In this document: positions 1 through 7,749 of the stretch, piece by piece
Layout of the letters: every line of letters starts with the position of its first letter
How positions within the stretch are numbered: the stretch's first letter is position 1
Source: Firmicutes bacterium CAG:460
GTDB taxonomy: Bacteria > Bacillota_I > Bacilli_A > RF39 > UBA660
Assembly: GCA_000437355.1 (NCBI GenBank)
Contig: FR899773.1
Span: 32,632-67,580 of the forward strand
DNA: 34,949 bases
Direction of reading: 5' to 3'
Translations under genes and position numbers: made by a program
Notes under the pieces: generated by a model
Told to the model about the DNA's origin: nothing
What the model saw: the letters and a program-made list of their open reading frames with translations, nothing else
The model's database searches: none

Positions 1-2
1 CC

Positions 3-686
3 TTTTTTATCGACTTTGTAAATCCTGTTATTGATAATTACAATAAAAGTAAAAATGTTAATTTTATAAAAATTTTAAGAATAAGTGCCTTTTTAATATC
101 AATGATGGCTCCGGCGATATACATTGCAATCATGAATTATAATCAAGAGACCATACCTACAAATCTTCTTCTTAACTTTGCTATTCAGCGAGGTGGTGTT
201 CCATTTCCCACAATTATTGAGACGATACTTATGCTAATTGTCTGTGAAATTCTAAGAGAAAGTGATTTAAGGTTTCCTTTAAGTTATGGTTCAGCCATTT
301 CCATACTAGGTGCCATAGTTTTAGGTGAAGCATCTGTTTCTGCAGGTATAGCATCTCCGATTACAATTATTGTAATAGCTATAACATTTATATCTAGTCT
401 TACATTTACAACCATCGAAATAAATAATGCTTTAAGATTTTTTAGATTTGTCTTCATCCTTTTAAGTGGCTTATTTGGTTTATATGGCATTACTCTTGGA
501 TTATTTTACTTTTTAATTTATACAACAACTACAAACTCCTTTGGTAAACCTTACTTTGCTCCGATATCACCATTTAACAAAGAATATTTTAATAATACAG
601 TTTTGAAAAAAACACTCAGAAAAGATACCAGAAGAAGTACATTATTTACTCATAAAAATATTGTCAAACAAAAGGAGGACTTATGA
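3..686 (+). CDS. gerAA: Spore germination protein GerA family, subunit A (5' end outside window)
   Basis: The A subunit of a GerA-type nutrient germinant receptor, an inner-membrane protein of the spore. The reading frame is open back to the left edge (FFIDFVNPVID... from position 3), so the first ATG at 102 is internal and the gene is cut at its 5' end. What remains, about 227 residues, is the C-terminal membrane part: hydrophobic helices, the family-typical stretch IQRGGVPFPTIIETILM, then RFPLSYGSAISILGAIVLGE, and a basic cytosolic tail. Full-length family members are about 480-500 residues. It overlaps the next gene by 4 bases (ATGA), so subunits A, C and B are translationally coupled. The family is clear; the germinant cannot be predicted. 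Confidence 0.93.
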   Translation, partial: FFIDFVNPVIDNYNKSKNVNFIKILRISAFLISMMAPAIYIAIMNYNQETIPTNLLLNFAIQRGGVPFPTIIETILMLIVCEILRESDLRFPLSYGSAISILGAIVLGEASVSAGIASPITIIVIAITFISSLTFTTIEINNALRFFRFVFILLSGLFGLYGITLGLFYFLIYTTTTNSFGKPYFAPISPFNKEYFNNTVLKKTLRKDTRRSTLFTHKNIVKQKEDL

Positions 687-1759
687 AAAAAATATTAATT
701 ATTATACTTACACTACTTCTTTGTACAGGTTGTTTTGATTATAAAGAAATAAATGACTTAGCCATAATTAATGCAATCGGAGTTGATTATGAAAATGATG
801 AATACGTTATTACTTTAGAAATATTAAATGACCAAATAGATAAAGATTCTTCTAAAATAACCTCATATACAAAAGTTGGGCACGGTAAAAATTTAACTTC
901 AGCAATTGAAAATGCAGCCGATAAGTTATCAAAACAACTAATATTTAATCATATAAAGTTAATGATTTTAAGTAAAAGTGTTGTTGAAAATAAATTTGAT
1001 AATATTATTGATTTATTTTTAAGAAATACATATTTTAGAGAAAACTTTTATGTTATATCCTCAACAGATACTAGACCAGAAGATTTACTTAATCATACAA
1101 CTAATGAGTCTCCGATTGCAAGTACAGCTATTATAGATACATTAGAAAGTATTAGCTATTCATCAAATACAAATATATTAAAAATGTTTGATGAAATAAT
1201 TGAAGAAGTCATAACTTATGGAATTGATACATGTTTTTCAAATATTACTCTAAAAGATGATGAATTTATAATTGATGGTATGTCTATTTTTAATAACTAT
1301 AATTATAAAGGTAATTTAAATAGTGAATATGTAAAAATTTATAAGTTATTAACTGATAATTTTGATAGGCCATCATATACAATTAACTATGATAATTTAA
1401 GTTTTACTGTTGCTATAAATAATGGTAAATTAAATACAGAAATAAATAATGGTAGTATAAATGTAAATGGAAATTTAATGGGAAGAATATTAGATAATGA
1501 CCCAGCATTTAATATTAGAGACCCTAAAAACTTAGAAAGAATAGATAATGATTTTACTAATCTTTTAAATAAAAAAATTTCTGAATTTATTAAAGTATTA
1601 CAAGATAATAATAGTGATATTTTAGGTATAACTAAAAATTATTATAAAAAAACTAGAACTAAAGATAAAGATTATTGGTTAAAACTAGATATTAAATCAA
1701 ATATTAAATTTAATATTAATAAAAAAGGTTTAATATATGATGTGGAGCGTGAATCATGA
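683..1759 (+). CDS. gerAC: Spore germination lipoprotein, Ger(x)C family (subunit C)
   Basis: The C subunit of the germinant receptor, expected to be a lipoprotein on the outer face of the spore inner membrane. The 358-residue length is normal. The N-terminus is a lipoprotein signal (MKK, hydrophobic core, then LLCTGC with the lipidated Cys at residue 17), followed by the family hallmark FDYKEINDLAIINAIGVDY. A strong AAAGGAGG site at 671-678 sits 4 bases before the ATG. The gene overlaps its neighbours by ATGA on both sides. The A-C-B order matches the gerK operon of Bacillus subtilis rather than gerA (A-B-C). The -3 position of the lipobox is Cys, which is less usual. Confidence 0.93.
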   Translation: MKKILIIILTLLLCTGCFDYKEINDLAIINAIGVDYENDEYVITLEILNDQIDKDSSKITSYTKVGHGKNLTSAIENAADKLSKQLIFNHIKLMILSKSVVENKFDNIIDLFLRNTYFRENFYVISSTDTRPEDLLNHTTNESPIASTAIIDTLESISYSSNTNILKMFDEIIEEVITYGIDTCFSNITLKDDEFIIDGMSIFNNYNYKGNLNSEYVKIYKLLTDNFDRPSYTINYDNLSFTVAINNGKLNTEINNGSINVNGNLMGRILDNDPAFNIRDPKNLERIDNDFTNLLNKKISEFIKVLQDNNSDILGITKNYYKKTRTKDKDYWLKLDIKSNIKFNINKKGLIYDVERES

Positions 1760-2769
1760 AAAAGAATAATTGTTTATTTATATATTTCTTATCACACTTT
1801 CTTTTTCTAGGCGGTGGTTTTGCAAGAATTTGTGAGCTAAGTAATACTGATACTTGTATAGCTTTTATTCTTGGAACATTACTAGGAATAATTATAATTT
1901 ACTTAATAAATAAAGTGTCTTGTAATATACCTTTAAAAGAATATATAAAGAAAAATACTTTTTTAAATATTTTATTTAAACTAGTTTATTTTCTTTACAT
2001 ATCATTTAATTTACTTATTTTATTTGTAATATTATCTGGATTTTTATATTCTTACTTTTTACCTTTTACACCTTCAATTATCTCTTGCTTACCATTTGTT
2101 ATTATAGCAACTTACTTAAGCAGTAAAAAATTAACAGCCATTTATAACGTTGCATTTGTTTTACTTTTCTTAAGTTTATTTATAATTATTCTTAAAACTA
2201 CTCTTCTTACTAATGAATTTCATTATTCAAACCTTTTTCCTATTTTATCTGTAAAAACTACAAGTGTTTTTAAAGCATCACTTATTTATGCTGTTATTTC
2301 TACTAGTCCATTACTAATTTTACTAAATGAAAATATTGAATTTAAAGCATCACTAAAATATTATTTACTTGCTGCACTTACTAATATTATAGTTGGTCTT
2401 ACAATTACTTTAATATTGGGAGAATTGATTAATGTATATAGTTATCCCGAATATACTATTTTAAGAAGAATTAAATTTTTTAAATTTATTGAAAACATAG
2501 AAAATTTTATTTGCATTAATTGGTTCTTTGATTTATTTATCTCATTAACTCTATTTATAACAAAAATAAAAGATACTTTAAATATTAAAAATAATATTGT
2601 ACCATTTTTAGTATCTCTTAGTATTCTTTATATTGTAAATAAATATTTTGCTAATAATTTTTATAATACAATGTTTCTTTATAAGTTTTTTCCATATATA
2701 TGTGGTGGTTTTATAATTGTATTATTAGTACTTGCTTCAATTAAAAAGTTGTATAAATCAAAAGCTTAA
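1756..2769 (+). CDS. gerAB: Spore germination protein GerAB family (subunit B)
   Basis: The B subunit of the germinant receptor, a polytopic membrane protein of the APC transporter superfamily that in characterised receptors binds the amino-acid germinant. The 337 residues form about ten hydrophobic helices with few charged residues, normal for the family (about 360). The start at the ATGA overlap has GGAG shortly upstream in the end of the C gene. It is the last gene of the operon; the transcript can stop at the perfect hairpin at 2835-2871. Assignment rests on operon position, length and topology plus scattered family motifs. Confidence 0.88.
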   Translation: MKKNNCLFIYFLSHFLFLGGGFARICELSNTDTCIAFILGTLLGIIIIYLINKVSCNIPLKEYIKKNTFLNILFKLVYFLYISFNLLILFVILSGFLYSYFLPFTPSIISCLPFVIIATYLSSKKLTAIYNVAFVLLFLSLFIIILKTTLLTNEFHYSNLFPILSVKTTSVFKASLIYAVISTSPLLILLNENIEFKASLKYYLLAALTNIIVGLTITLILGELINVYSYPEYTILRRIKFFKFIENIENFICINWFFDLFISLTLFITKIKDTLNIKNNIVPFLVSLSILYIVNKYFANNFYNTMFLYKFFPYICGGFIIVLLVLASIKKLYKSKA

Positions 2770-2834
2770 TTAATGATTTACACTAAAAATGACTGTCTAG
2801 AAGGATTTTGGGGGTAAAAAAGTTAAAAAAAAGG

Positions 2835-2875
2835 CACAATAAAAGTTGCAAAATCTGCAACTTTTATTGTGTTTA
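2835..2875. terminator. Bidirectional intrinsic terminator between gerAB and coat gene
   Basis: A perfect 16-bp inverted repeat (arms 2835-2850 and 2856-2871) with a 5-base loop. It has an A-run on the left (2825-2832) and T-rich sequence on the right, so it can end both the rightward ger operon and the leftward coat gene, whose stop codon lies 6 bases away. Confidence 0.88.
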
Positions 2876-2876
2876 T

Positions 2877-3203
2877 TTAACAACATCTAGGTCCAAAAAC
2901 GTTTTCACAAACATTTTCTTCACAGCAAGTATATTCTGGTGTAAATGTATGTCTATAAACATGATGATTTATTATTCTTGTATTACAAGGCATAATGTGA
3001 GGTACTTCATGACAAATATATCTATGACATACTCTTTCTTGAGGACATTCATAAATTGGATTTTGAACACATCCAGGCATAGCGTTCATCATGCCATAAT
3101 CTCCAGCTCCCCCAGCTACATATGCTTCAGTCCCCATTTTAGTTTTATCATAACTTTTTTTCATTTCTGTTTCTTCTTTGAAACTTTCATTAAAATAATT
3201 CAT
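2877..3203 (-). CDS. CotD-like spore coat protein, Cys/His-rich
   Basis: A small coat protein, 108 residues, with ten cysteines and six histidines. The C-terminal half has the pattern known from the inner coat protein CotD family: an ICHEVPHIMP segment, then NHHVYRHTFTPEY, then cysteine pairs ending in a Cys-Cys tail. Such proteins cross-link in the coat by disulfides. No signal peptide or membrane helix is present. AAAGGA at 3214-3219 supports the start; a second Met at residue 14 is possible. Proximity to the germination operon fits a sporulation role. It stands alone between two terminators. Upstream at 3225-3233 (minus strand) is CATAAGATA, matching the -10 of a sigma-K promoter. The exact coat role is inferred. 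Confidence 0.68.
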   Translation of the reverse strand: MNYFNESFKEETEMKKSYDKTKMGTEAYVAGGAGDYGMMNAMPGCVQNPIYECPQERVCHRYICHEVPHIMPCNTRIINHHVYRHTFTPEYTCCEENVCENVFGPRCC

Positions 3204-3224
3204 TTAAAACATTCCTTTCTAATG

Positions 3225-3233
3225 TATCTTATG
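3225..3233 (-). promoter_or_regulatory. Possible sigma-K type -10 element of the coat gene
   Basis: Reading the minus strand, CATAAGATA fits CATAnnnTA, the -10 consensus of sigma-K in Bacillus. The matching -35 (AC) is not at the usual distance: the nearest AC is about 4 bases too far upstream. No vegetative -10 is obvious. Weak but consistent with a late mother-cell coat gene. Confidence 0.3.
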
Positions 3234-3274
3234 AATTATCTTTCTTAATGGCTAGTCAAATACACAGATTATTT

Positions 3275-3703
3275 TTATAATATTTCAAGTAAATTTAGGA
3301 TACTTGCAAATAACAACCATATTAAATATGGAATTTGTAAATATGCTGCAAGTTTATTAACTTTGAAAAATTTATATATCATATAAATCACAATTACAAT
3401 TAATAATAAAATCCATAAAAATGCTAAAATCTTCATATTAAATGTAAAAAATATAAATGTCCAAGCTAAGTTTACAACTAAATTTGTTTTATAAATATTT
3501 ATGTCTTCTTCATTATCCCTAACTAAATAACTTGAAATTCCCATTAAAATATAAAGAATACTCCATACAACAGGAAATATCCAACCTGGAACAAATCCAT
3601 TATAAGACTTCATGTCACCACTAGTTATAATTCCTACAACTGCTCCACTTATTAAAGGAATTAAAATATAAAATAATAATTTTTTAATATCTATCTTTTT
3701 CAT
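3275..3703 (-). CDS. TspO/MBR family membrane protein
   Basis: A tryptophan-rich sensory/translocator protein of the TspO (peripheral benzodiazepine receptor) family, five membrane helices, in other bacteria linked to porphyrin and stress signalling. Family signatures are FVPGWIFPVVWSILYILMG (normally PPxWxFPxVWxxLYxLMG), NLAWTFIFF, and AAYLQIPYLIWLLFASILN near the C-terminus. I chose ATG at 3703 (142 residues) by family alignment; a TTG at 3739 would add 12 residues. Neither has a good ribosome site. It lies 56 bases after efp but behind the efp terminator, so it depends on read-through or an unseen promoter. Confidence 0.85.
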   Translation of the reverse strand: MKKIDIKKLLFYILIPLISGAVVGIITSGDMKSYNGFVPGWIFPVVWSILYILMGISSYLVRDNEEDINIYKTNLVVNLAWTFIFFTFNMKILAFLWILLLIVIVIYMIYKFFKVNKLAAYLQIPYLIWLLFASILNLLEIL

Positions 3704-3749
3704 ATTATATTTGTATGTAGTTATTGAAATTTTATGCAAAATTCCAAAG

Positions 3750-3769
3750 AAAAAAGAGCTTATGCTCTT
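3750..3769 (-). terminator. Intrinsic terminator at the end of efp
   Basis: On the minus strand AAGAGC-ATAA-GCTCTT is followed by a T run. The first arm lies in the last codons of efp and the 4-base loop contains its stop codon. Six perfect pairs; modest strength, so read-through into the TspO gene is plausible. Confidence 0.6.
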
Positions 3770-4320
3770 CCAGAATATTTTCCATCTTTAGTTGAAATAA
3801 TAATTTTTTCTCCTTCATTAATAAATAACGGAACTTTTACTACATAACCAGTTTCAATTTTAGCATCTTTACTTGCATTAGTTGCAGTATTACCTTTAAC
3901 TGCTGGTTCTGTTTCTATAACTTCATATTCAACTTTTTCAGGTAATGTAATACCAATTATTTCTCCATCATAATTGTCAATATCAATTTCTAATCCTTCT
4001 TTAATGAAATTAACATTGTCACCTAGAACTGATGCAGGAAGTTCAATTTGTTCATATGTAGAATTATTCATGAACACATAAGTGTCTCCCATTTGATATA
4101 AATAACCAGCTTTTACTTTTTCAATATGAGCTTTAGTTATTTTAATATTGGTATTAAATGTATCTTCAGTAACTGCTCCAGTTTTTAAATTTCTTCTTTT
4201 AATTCTAACAAAAGCAGGTCCTTTTCCAGGTTTTACGTGTTGAAATTCAACAATAGTATATAAATTACCATCCATGATAATTGTCATACCATTTTTGATA
4301 TCATTAATATTAATATCCAT
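3760..4320 (-). CDS. efp: Elongation factor P
   Basis: Translation factor that binds between P and E sites and rescues ribosomes stalled at polyproline. The 186 residues cover the usual three beta-barrel domains. The loop HVKPGKGPAFVRIK at 28-41 holds Lys33 at the tip, the residue that is modified in other bacteria (5-aminopentanol in Bacillus). The C-terminal domain ends IISTKDGKYSGRA, close to the usual TxxGxYxxR. AGAGGA precedes the ATG. It lies 18 bases after rpmG and shares its promoter. No modification enzyme is visible in the window. Confidence 0.97.
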   Translation of the reverse strand: MDININDIKNGMTIIMDGNLYTIVEFQHVKPGKGPAFVRIKRRNLKTGAVTEDTFNTNIKITKAHIEKVKAGYLYQMGDTYVFMNNSTYEQIELPASVLGDNVNFIKEGLEIDIDNYDGEIIGITLPEKVEYEVIETEPAVKGNTATNASKDAKIETGYVVKVPLFINEGEKIIISTKDGKYSGRA

Positions 4321-4338
4321 ATTTAATCCTCTTTTCTA

Positions 4339-4503
4339 TTATTTTTTTTCTTTAGCAGTTACTGTCTTTCTACATTTTGGGCAGTATCTATTTAATTCAA
4401 GACGGTCTGGAGTATTCTTTTTATTTTTACTAACTGGGCGTAATTCAAAACCACAAACAGAACATCTCATAGTAACTTCACTACGATTTTCTTTTTTTGC
4501 CAT
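4339..4503 (-). CDS. rpmG: 50S ribosomal protein bL33
   Basis: A 54-residue ribosomal protein, too short for common ORF cut-offs. It begins MAKKENRSEVTMRCSVCG and has two cysteine pairs, CSVC and CPKC, forming the zinc ribbon of the zinc-binding (C+) form of bL33. Other family marks are the LRPVSKNKKNTPDRLELNRYC region and the basic end. A strong AGGAGG lies 8 bases before the ATG, and a good promoter is at 4537-4564. It is followed by efp. Confidence 0.95.
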   Translation of the reverse strand: MAKKENRSEVTMRCSVCGFELRPVSKNKKNTPDRLELNRYCPKCRKTVTAKEKK

Positions 4504-4536
4504 AATTTTTCCTCCTCACTTAAATAATCTCTATTA

Positions 4537-4564
4537 ATTATACCAAAATTCTAGCATTTTTCAA
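4537..4564 (-). promoter_or_regulatory. SigA-type promoter of rpmG-efp
   Basis: Minus strand: TTGAAA (4559-4564), 16-base spacer, TATAAT (4537-4542), with an extended TGG just before the -10. The AGGAGG of rpmG follows about 25 bases downstream. Confidence 0.75.
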
Positions 4565-4629
4565 CTAATTTAGATAATTTTTTAATTATTTGTTTAAAAT
4601 TTCCTACTTTTATTACAATATTTATAAAA

Positions 4630-4656
4630 CCTAGTAGTGTTTTTTTGACTACTAGG
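4630..4656. terminator. Intrinsic terminator after the surface protein gene
   Basis: A perfect 9-bp stem (CCTAGTAGT with ACTACTAGG) and 9-base loop lie 15 bases past the stop codon of the leftward gene, followed on the minus strand by TTTTAT. Confidence 0.85.
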
Positions 4657-4671
4657 ATAGTGTTTTTATTT

Positions 4672-6222
4672 TTAATCAATGATTATTGGGTCACTCATAG
4701 TACCAGAGCCAGAGACATAAGTTACAAATGAATTAAGGAAGAAAACAACATTTACACCGCTGCCACCATTGTTGTTCACAGGGATATCTGAAATATTACC
4801 ATGTGTTCCTTCTGTTTTAAAGCCAATAGATTCCACATAGAATACTCTGTCTGAAATTTCCGCTATACGGGAAATAGTCCAAATATCACTACCAATAAAC
4901 ATCCAATTTGTATCCTTAATCGCAACATTATTATCATCATATCCATCATAATTATATAGCGTAGTTGTCCATGCACTTGATCTAGCTGCAAATCCATAGT
5001 CACTCACATACATCAAGCCTATTTTTGCTTCATATGTTGTTTCTCCTGTTGTTGAGTAACTTCCTGAGGTTGGATTTACTACCTCATTTTGATATGCGGT
5101 TGCTGGTACTACATCTTTTATATTTGCATATGTATTTCCTCCTACTTTCCATGTTGTTGTAGCTATCTTATTTGCCCATGCACTTCCTATATTATTTATG
5201 AAATTTGTATTTAAATTTATTTTATTTAAATCACTTTCACTCCACGTATTTGTGCCAGTATCATTATTCCAATAATAATGATCTAAGGTTGTCAAACTAC
5301 CTCTGTACATTGGTTCTGTTCCGGTGTCTGCTAAAGTATACGTTTCGTTAAAAGCACCATCTTCACCGAGCAATGCACTTGTTGCATAATCATATTTTAT
5401 TAATTTTACTTTGTTATCTATGACACCTATTACTCTGTATAGATTTTCCACTGGGCATGGACTTATATTACTTCCAAAACACACAAAATTCTTAACATTA
5501 TCTTTAGTTAAATAACCATCTGATACCGCTTTTTCTAAGGCTTCATTATATGTTTGATATTGTGTATTAGATGTATCATATTGTAATGTAAAATAATATG
5601 TACTCGAATTAGTATCACAGTATTCGTATAAATTATAGTCGTGTAAATATAGTCTTTCTCCATCACAATAAAAATTTGTTATTCCATCTGTTGCTGTATT
5701 TGAACTAGATGTTAATGATTTCATTCCAACTGTTGTTGCTTTTTCTGTTAATACATAGTCTCCTCCGGCATATCTATAGCTATTATCTCCGGCTCCATTA
5801 GACAGACTTGAATTATGATAGTAAATATTGTTTGCGCCTTGTGTTCCTGTATATTGTGATATTACATAGCTAGCTAAAGTAAATACTTTATCAAAATAAA
5901 CATAACATTTATCTGATAAATTACCTGATACAATAACTACTTTCTTCGTATCATCCCAATTTAATGTTGAACCATTTTCACATCTGGATAATTCTGTATT
6001 AAGAATGTAACCGTCCGTTGGCCATCCACTTTGTGTAACTAGTTTATAATCACCAGCTCCCGAATTTTGTTCAAGCATCATAGATATTCCTTTAGTTATT
6101 TTTGTTGATTTAATACTTTCTTCTTTATAAATATTATTTTGTTTTAAAGTACTAAAATATGTAAAAATTGTTACAAGTAATATAAATATTATTACTGTAA
6201 ATATAGCGTACTTTTTCTTCAT
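4672..6222 (-). CDS. Secreted or membrane-anchored surface protein of unknown function
   Basis: A 516-residue protein with an N-terminal signal anchor (KKK then hydrophobic residues 5-22) and an otherwise soluble, Asn/Thr/Tyr-rich body outside the cell. Residues after about 50 contain CENGSTLNWDDTKKVV and SDKCYVYFDK, a pair of cysteines likely to form a disulfide. Later come ENLYRVIGVIDNKVKLIKYD and AKIGLMYVSDYGFAA, patterns I remember from uncharacterised surface proteins of uncultured gut Bacilli. It ends GSGTMSDPIIID, a GSGTxxDPxxI type end found in several exported families. No LPXTG motif or C-terminal helix is seen. The frame extends 32 codons upstream through a homopolymer, but AAGGAG 10 bases before ATG 6222 fixes the start. 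By eye it looks less AT-rich than its neighbours, especially near the 3' end, which could mean exchange of segments. Function unknown. Confidence 0.75.
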   Translation of the reverse strand: MKKKYAIFTVIIFILLVTIFTYFSTLKQNNIYKEESIKSTKITKGISMMLEQNSGAGDYKLVTQSGWPTDGYILNTELSRCENGSTLNWDDTKKVVIVSGNLSDKCYVYFDKVFTLASYVISQYTGTQGANNIYYHNSSLSNGAGDNSYRYAGGDYVLTEKATTVGMKSLTSSSNTATDGITNFYCDGERLYLHDYNLYEYCDTNSSTYYFTLQYDTSNTQYQTYNEALEKAVSDGYLTKDNVKNFVCFGSNISPCPVENLYRVIGVIDNKVKLIKYDYATSALLGEDGAFNETYTLADTGTEPMYRGSLTTLDHYYWNNDTGTNTWSESDLNKINLNTNFINNIGSAWANKIATTTWKVGGNTYANIKDVVPATAYQNEVVNPTSGSYSTTGETTYEAKIGLMYVSDYGFAARSSAWTTTLYNYDGYDDNNVAIKDTNWMFIGSDIWTISRIAEISDRVFYVESIGFKTEGTHGNISDIPVNNNGGSGVNVVFFLNSFVTYVSGSGTMSDPIIID

Positions 6223-6285
6223 TTTTATCCATCTCCTTAACAATATCACGCACGGATATTTTATTTTACATATCCATTTTAACCG

Positions 6286-6301
6286 AAAAAAAAAAAAAAA
6301 A
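6286..6301. repeat. 16-base A/T homopolymer upstream of the surface gene
   Basis: Sixteen A on the plus strand, so T16 on the coding strand, 64 bases before the surface gene start and just above its likely -10 (minus TAAAAT at 6276-6281). It also serves as the U-tract of the murF terminator. It is the longest pure homopolymer I see in the window and is prone to slippage. Confidence 0.9.
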
Positions 6302-6340
6302 GCATCACATTTGCACATTCGCGTAATTTGACGCTTTTTT
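6286..6340 (-). terminator. Intrinsic terminator after murF
   Basis: Minus strand: a 12-bp stem with one G-U pair (arms 6329-6340 and 6296-6307, core AGCGTCA with TGATGCT), a 21-base loop, and a very long T run (6301 down to 6286). It lies 10 bases after the murF stop codon. Confidence 0.65.
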
Positions 6341-6349
6341 CTTTTAATT

Positions 6350-7720
6350 TTATTTTATTTTTTCAACTATTTCTTTGAAATTTAATGAGTTACTTGCTTT
6401 AACTAAAATATTATCATCTTTACATTTTATTTCATTTATGAAGTTTATAGCATCAGAATTATTGGTAAAATGATAACTATTATCTTTATTAAATCCTTCT
6501 TCGATAGCTCCATCATTTATGTAGTCTGAATCTTCTCCAACAGTTATAAGAATATTTATATCTTCATCACTAACTACCTTACCTATTTTTTTATGAAGAC
6601 TTTTTGTATAATCCCCAAGTTCTCGCATTGTACCTAAAACGGCAATATTTCTTCCAGTTAGGGAACCTAAATATTTTATGGCATAACGCATAGAATCATA
6701 ATTAGCATTATAAGAGTCATCAATAATAGTAATATCATTATTATTTATAATACTCATTCTATTACTACTAAGTTCAAAATTTAATATACCTTTACTTATT
6801 TCTTCATTTGTTTCTTTAAAATATTCACCAACGGCAATAGAAGCTAAAGCATTATATATAAAATGTTCTCCGCCAACTGGTACTTTATATGTAAAATTAT
6901 TACATGTAAATGATGATGAAAATTCATTAGTTTCTAAAATACTAGCCATATAATTTGAATTATTATTAATACCAATAGTTATAATATTATATTTATCTTT
7001 ATTATTTAAAAACCATTCATGCAATAAATCATTATCATTATTTATAATAATAACTCCATTGGGATTTAATCCTTCTAAAATTTCTAACTTAGCTTTTAAA
7101 ATATTTTCTCTACTTCCTAAGTTACCTATATGAGCTGTACCTACATTAGTTATAACAGCAACATCAGGTTTAGCAATATTTGTTAAATATGAAATTTCTC
7201 CAAGATGGTTCATACCCATTTCAAGTACTAATACTTCATTATCTTCTTCTAGTGATAAAATAGTTAAAGGTAAACCTATATGATTATTTTGATTACCTAT
7301 TGTTTTATGAGCTTTATATTTTTCTTTTAAAACACTATAAATCATATCTTTAGTACTAGTTTTTCCTGCAGAACCTGTAATAGCAACTACTGGGCTAAAA
7401 AACATACTTCTTTTATATTTAGCAAGTTCCCCTAAAGTTTTTTTAGTATTCCCCACTACTATAATACTTTTATTATTTTTAACTAAGTAATCATTTATTT
7501 CATCTGTTATAGTAAAATTTTCAAGTATTGCTATACTAGCTCCTTTATTAAAAGCTTCCATATATAATAAATTACCATCATTTTTATCACCTTTAATACC
7601 TATATAACAATCATTATTACTAATCTTTCTTGTATCAATAGTTACTTTATTTATAAAAACTTTTATTTCATTAAAAATAGATAGATACTTAATATTATTA
7701 TAAATATCTAATGATTTCAT
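6350..7720 (-). CDS. murF: UDP-N-acetylmuramoyl-tripeptide--D-alanyl-D-alanine ligase
   Basis: Cytosolic Mur ligase that adds D-Ala-D-Ala to the UDP-MurNAc-tripeptide using ATP, the last cytoplasmic step of the peptidoglycan stem peptide. The ATP loop GSAGKTST lies at about 116-123, followed by NHIGLPLTIL, EMGMNHLGEI with the metal-binding Glu, and NVGTAHIGNLGSRENILKAKLE with the lysine that is usually carbamylated. DDSYNANYDSM follows in the C-terminal domain, typical of MurF. The 456 residues are normal. ATG 7720 is preferred over the upstream GTG 7729 because GAGG lies just before it. It follows lon by 29 bases in the same direction and probably shares its promoter. Confidence 0.93.
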   Translation of the reverse strand: MKSLDIYNNIKYLSIFNEIKVFINKVTIDTRKISNNDCYIGIKGDKNDGNLLYMEAFNKGASIAILENFTITDEINDYLVKNNKSIIVVGNTKKTLGELAKYKRSMFFSPVVAITGSAGKTSTKDMIYSVLKEKYKAHKTIGNQNNHIGLPLTILSLEEDNEVLVLEMGMNHLGEISYLTNIAKPDVAVITNVGTAHIGNLGSRENILKAKLEILEGLNPNGVIIINNDNDLLHEWFLNNKDKYNIITIGINNNSNYMASILETNEFSSSFTCNNFTYKVPVGGEHFIYNALASIAVGEYFKETNEEISKGILNFELSSNRMSIINNNDITIIDDSYNANYDSMRYAIKYLGSLTGRNIAVLGTMRELGDYTKSLHKKIGKVVSDEDINILITVGEDSDYINDGAIEEGFNKDNSYHFTNNSDAINFINEIKCKDDNILVKASNSLNFKEIVEKIK

Positions 7721-7749
7721 TTTCCTCACATCCTTATTTTAATTATATC

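Noticed and set aside
2808..3248. Open frame of 146 codons on the plus strand
   Set aside because: It is the antisense shadow of the coat gene and overlaps the terminator; its protein has no recognisable pattern and no ribosome site.
6254..6275. Hairpin GGATAT/ATATCC in the leader of the surface gene
   Set aside because: Six weak pairs and a 10-base AT loop; expected by chance in such AT-rich DNA.
6223..6318. Upstream extension of the surface protein (MCKCDAFFFFF...)
   Set aside because: The extension crosses the murF terminator and the T16 tract; AAGGAG before ATG 6222 and the signal anchor starting there fix the real start.
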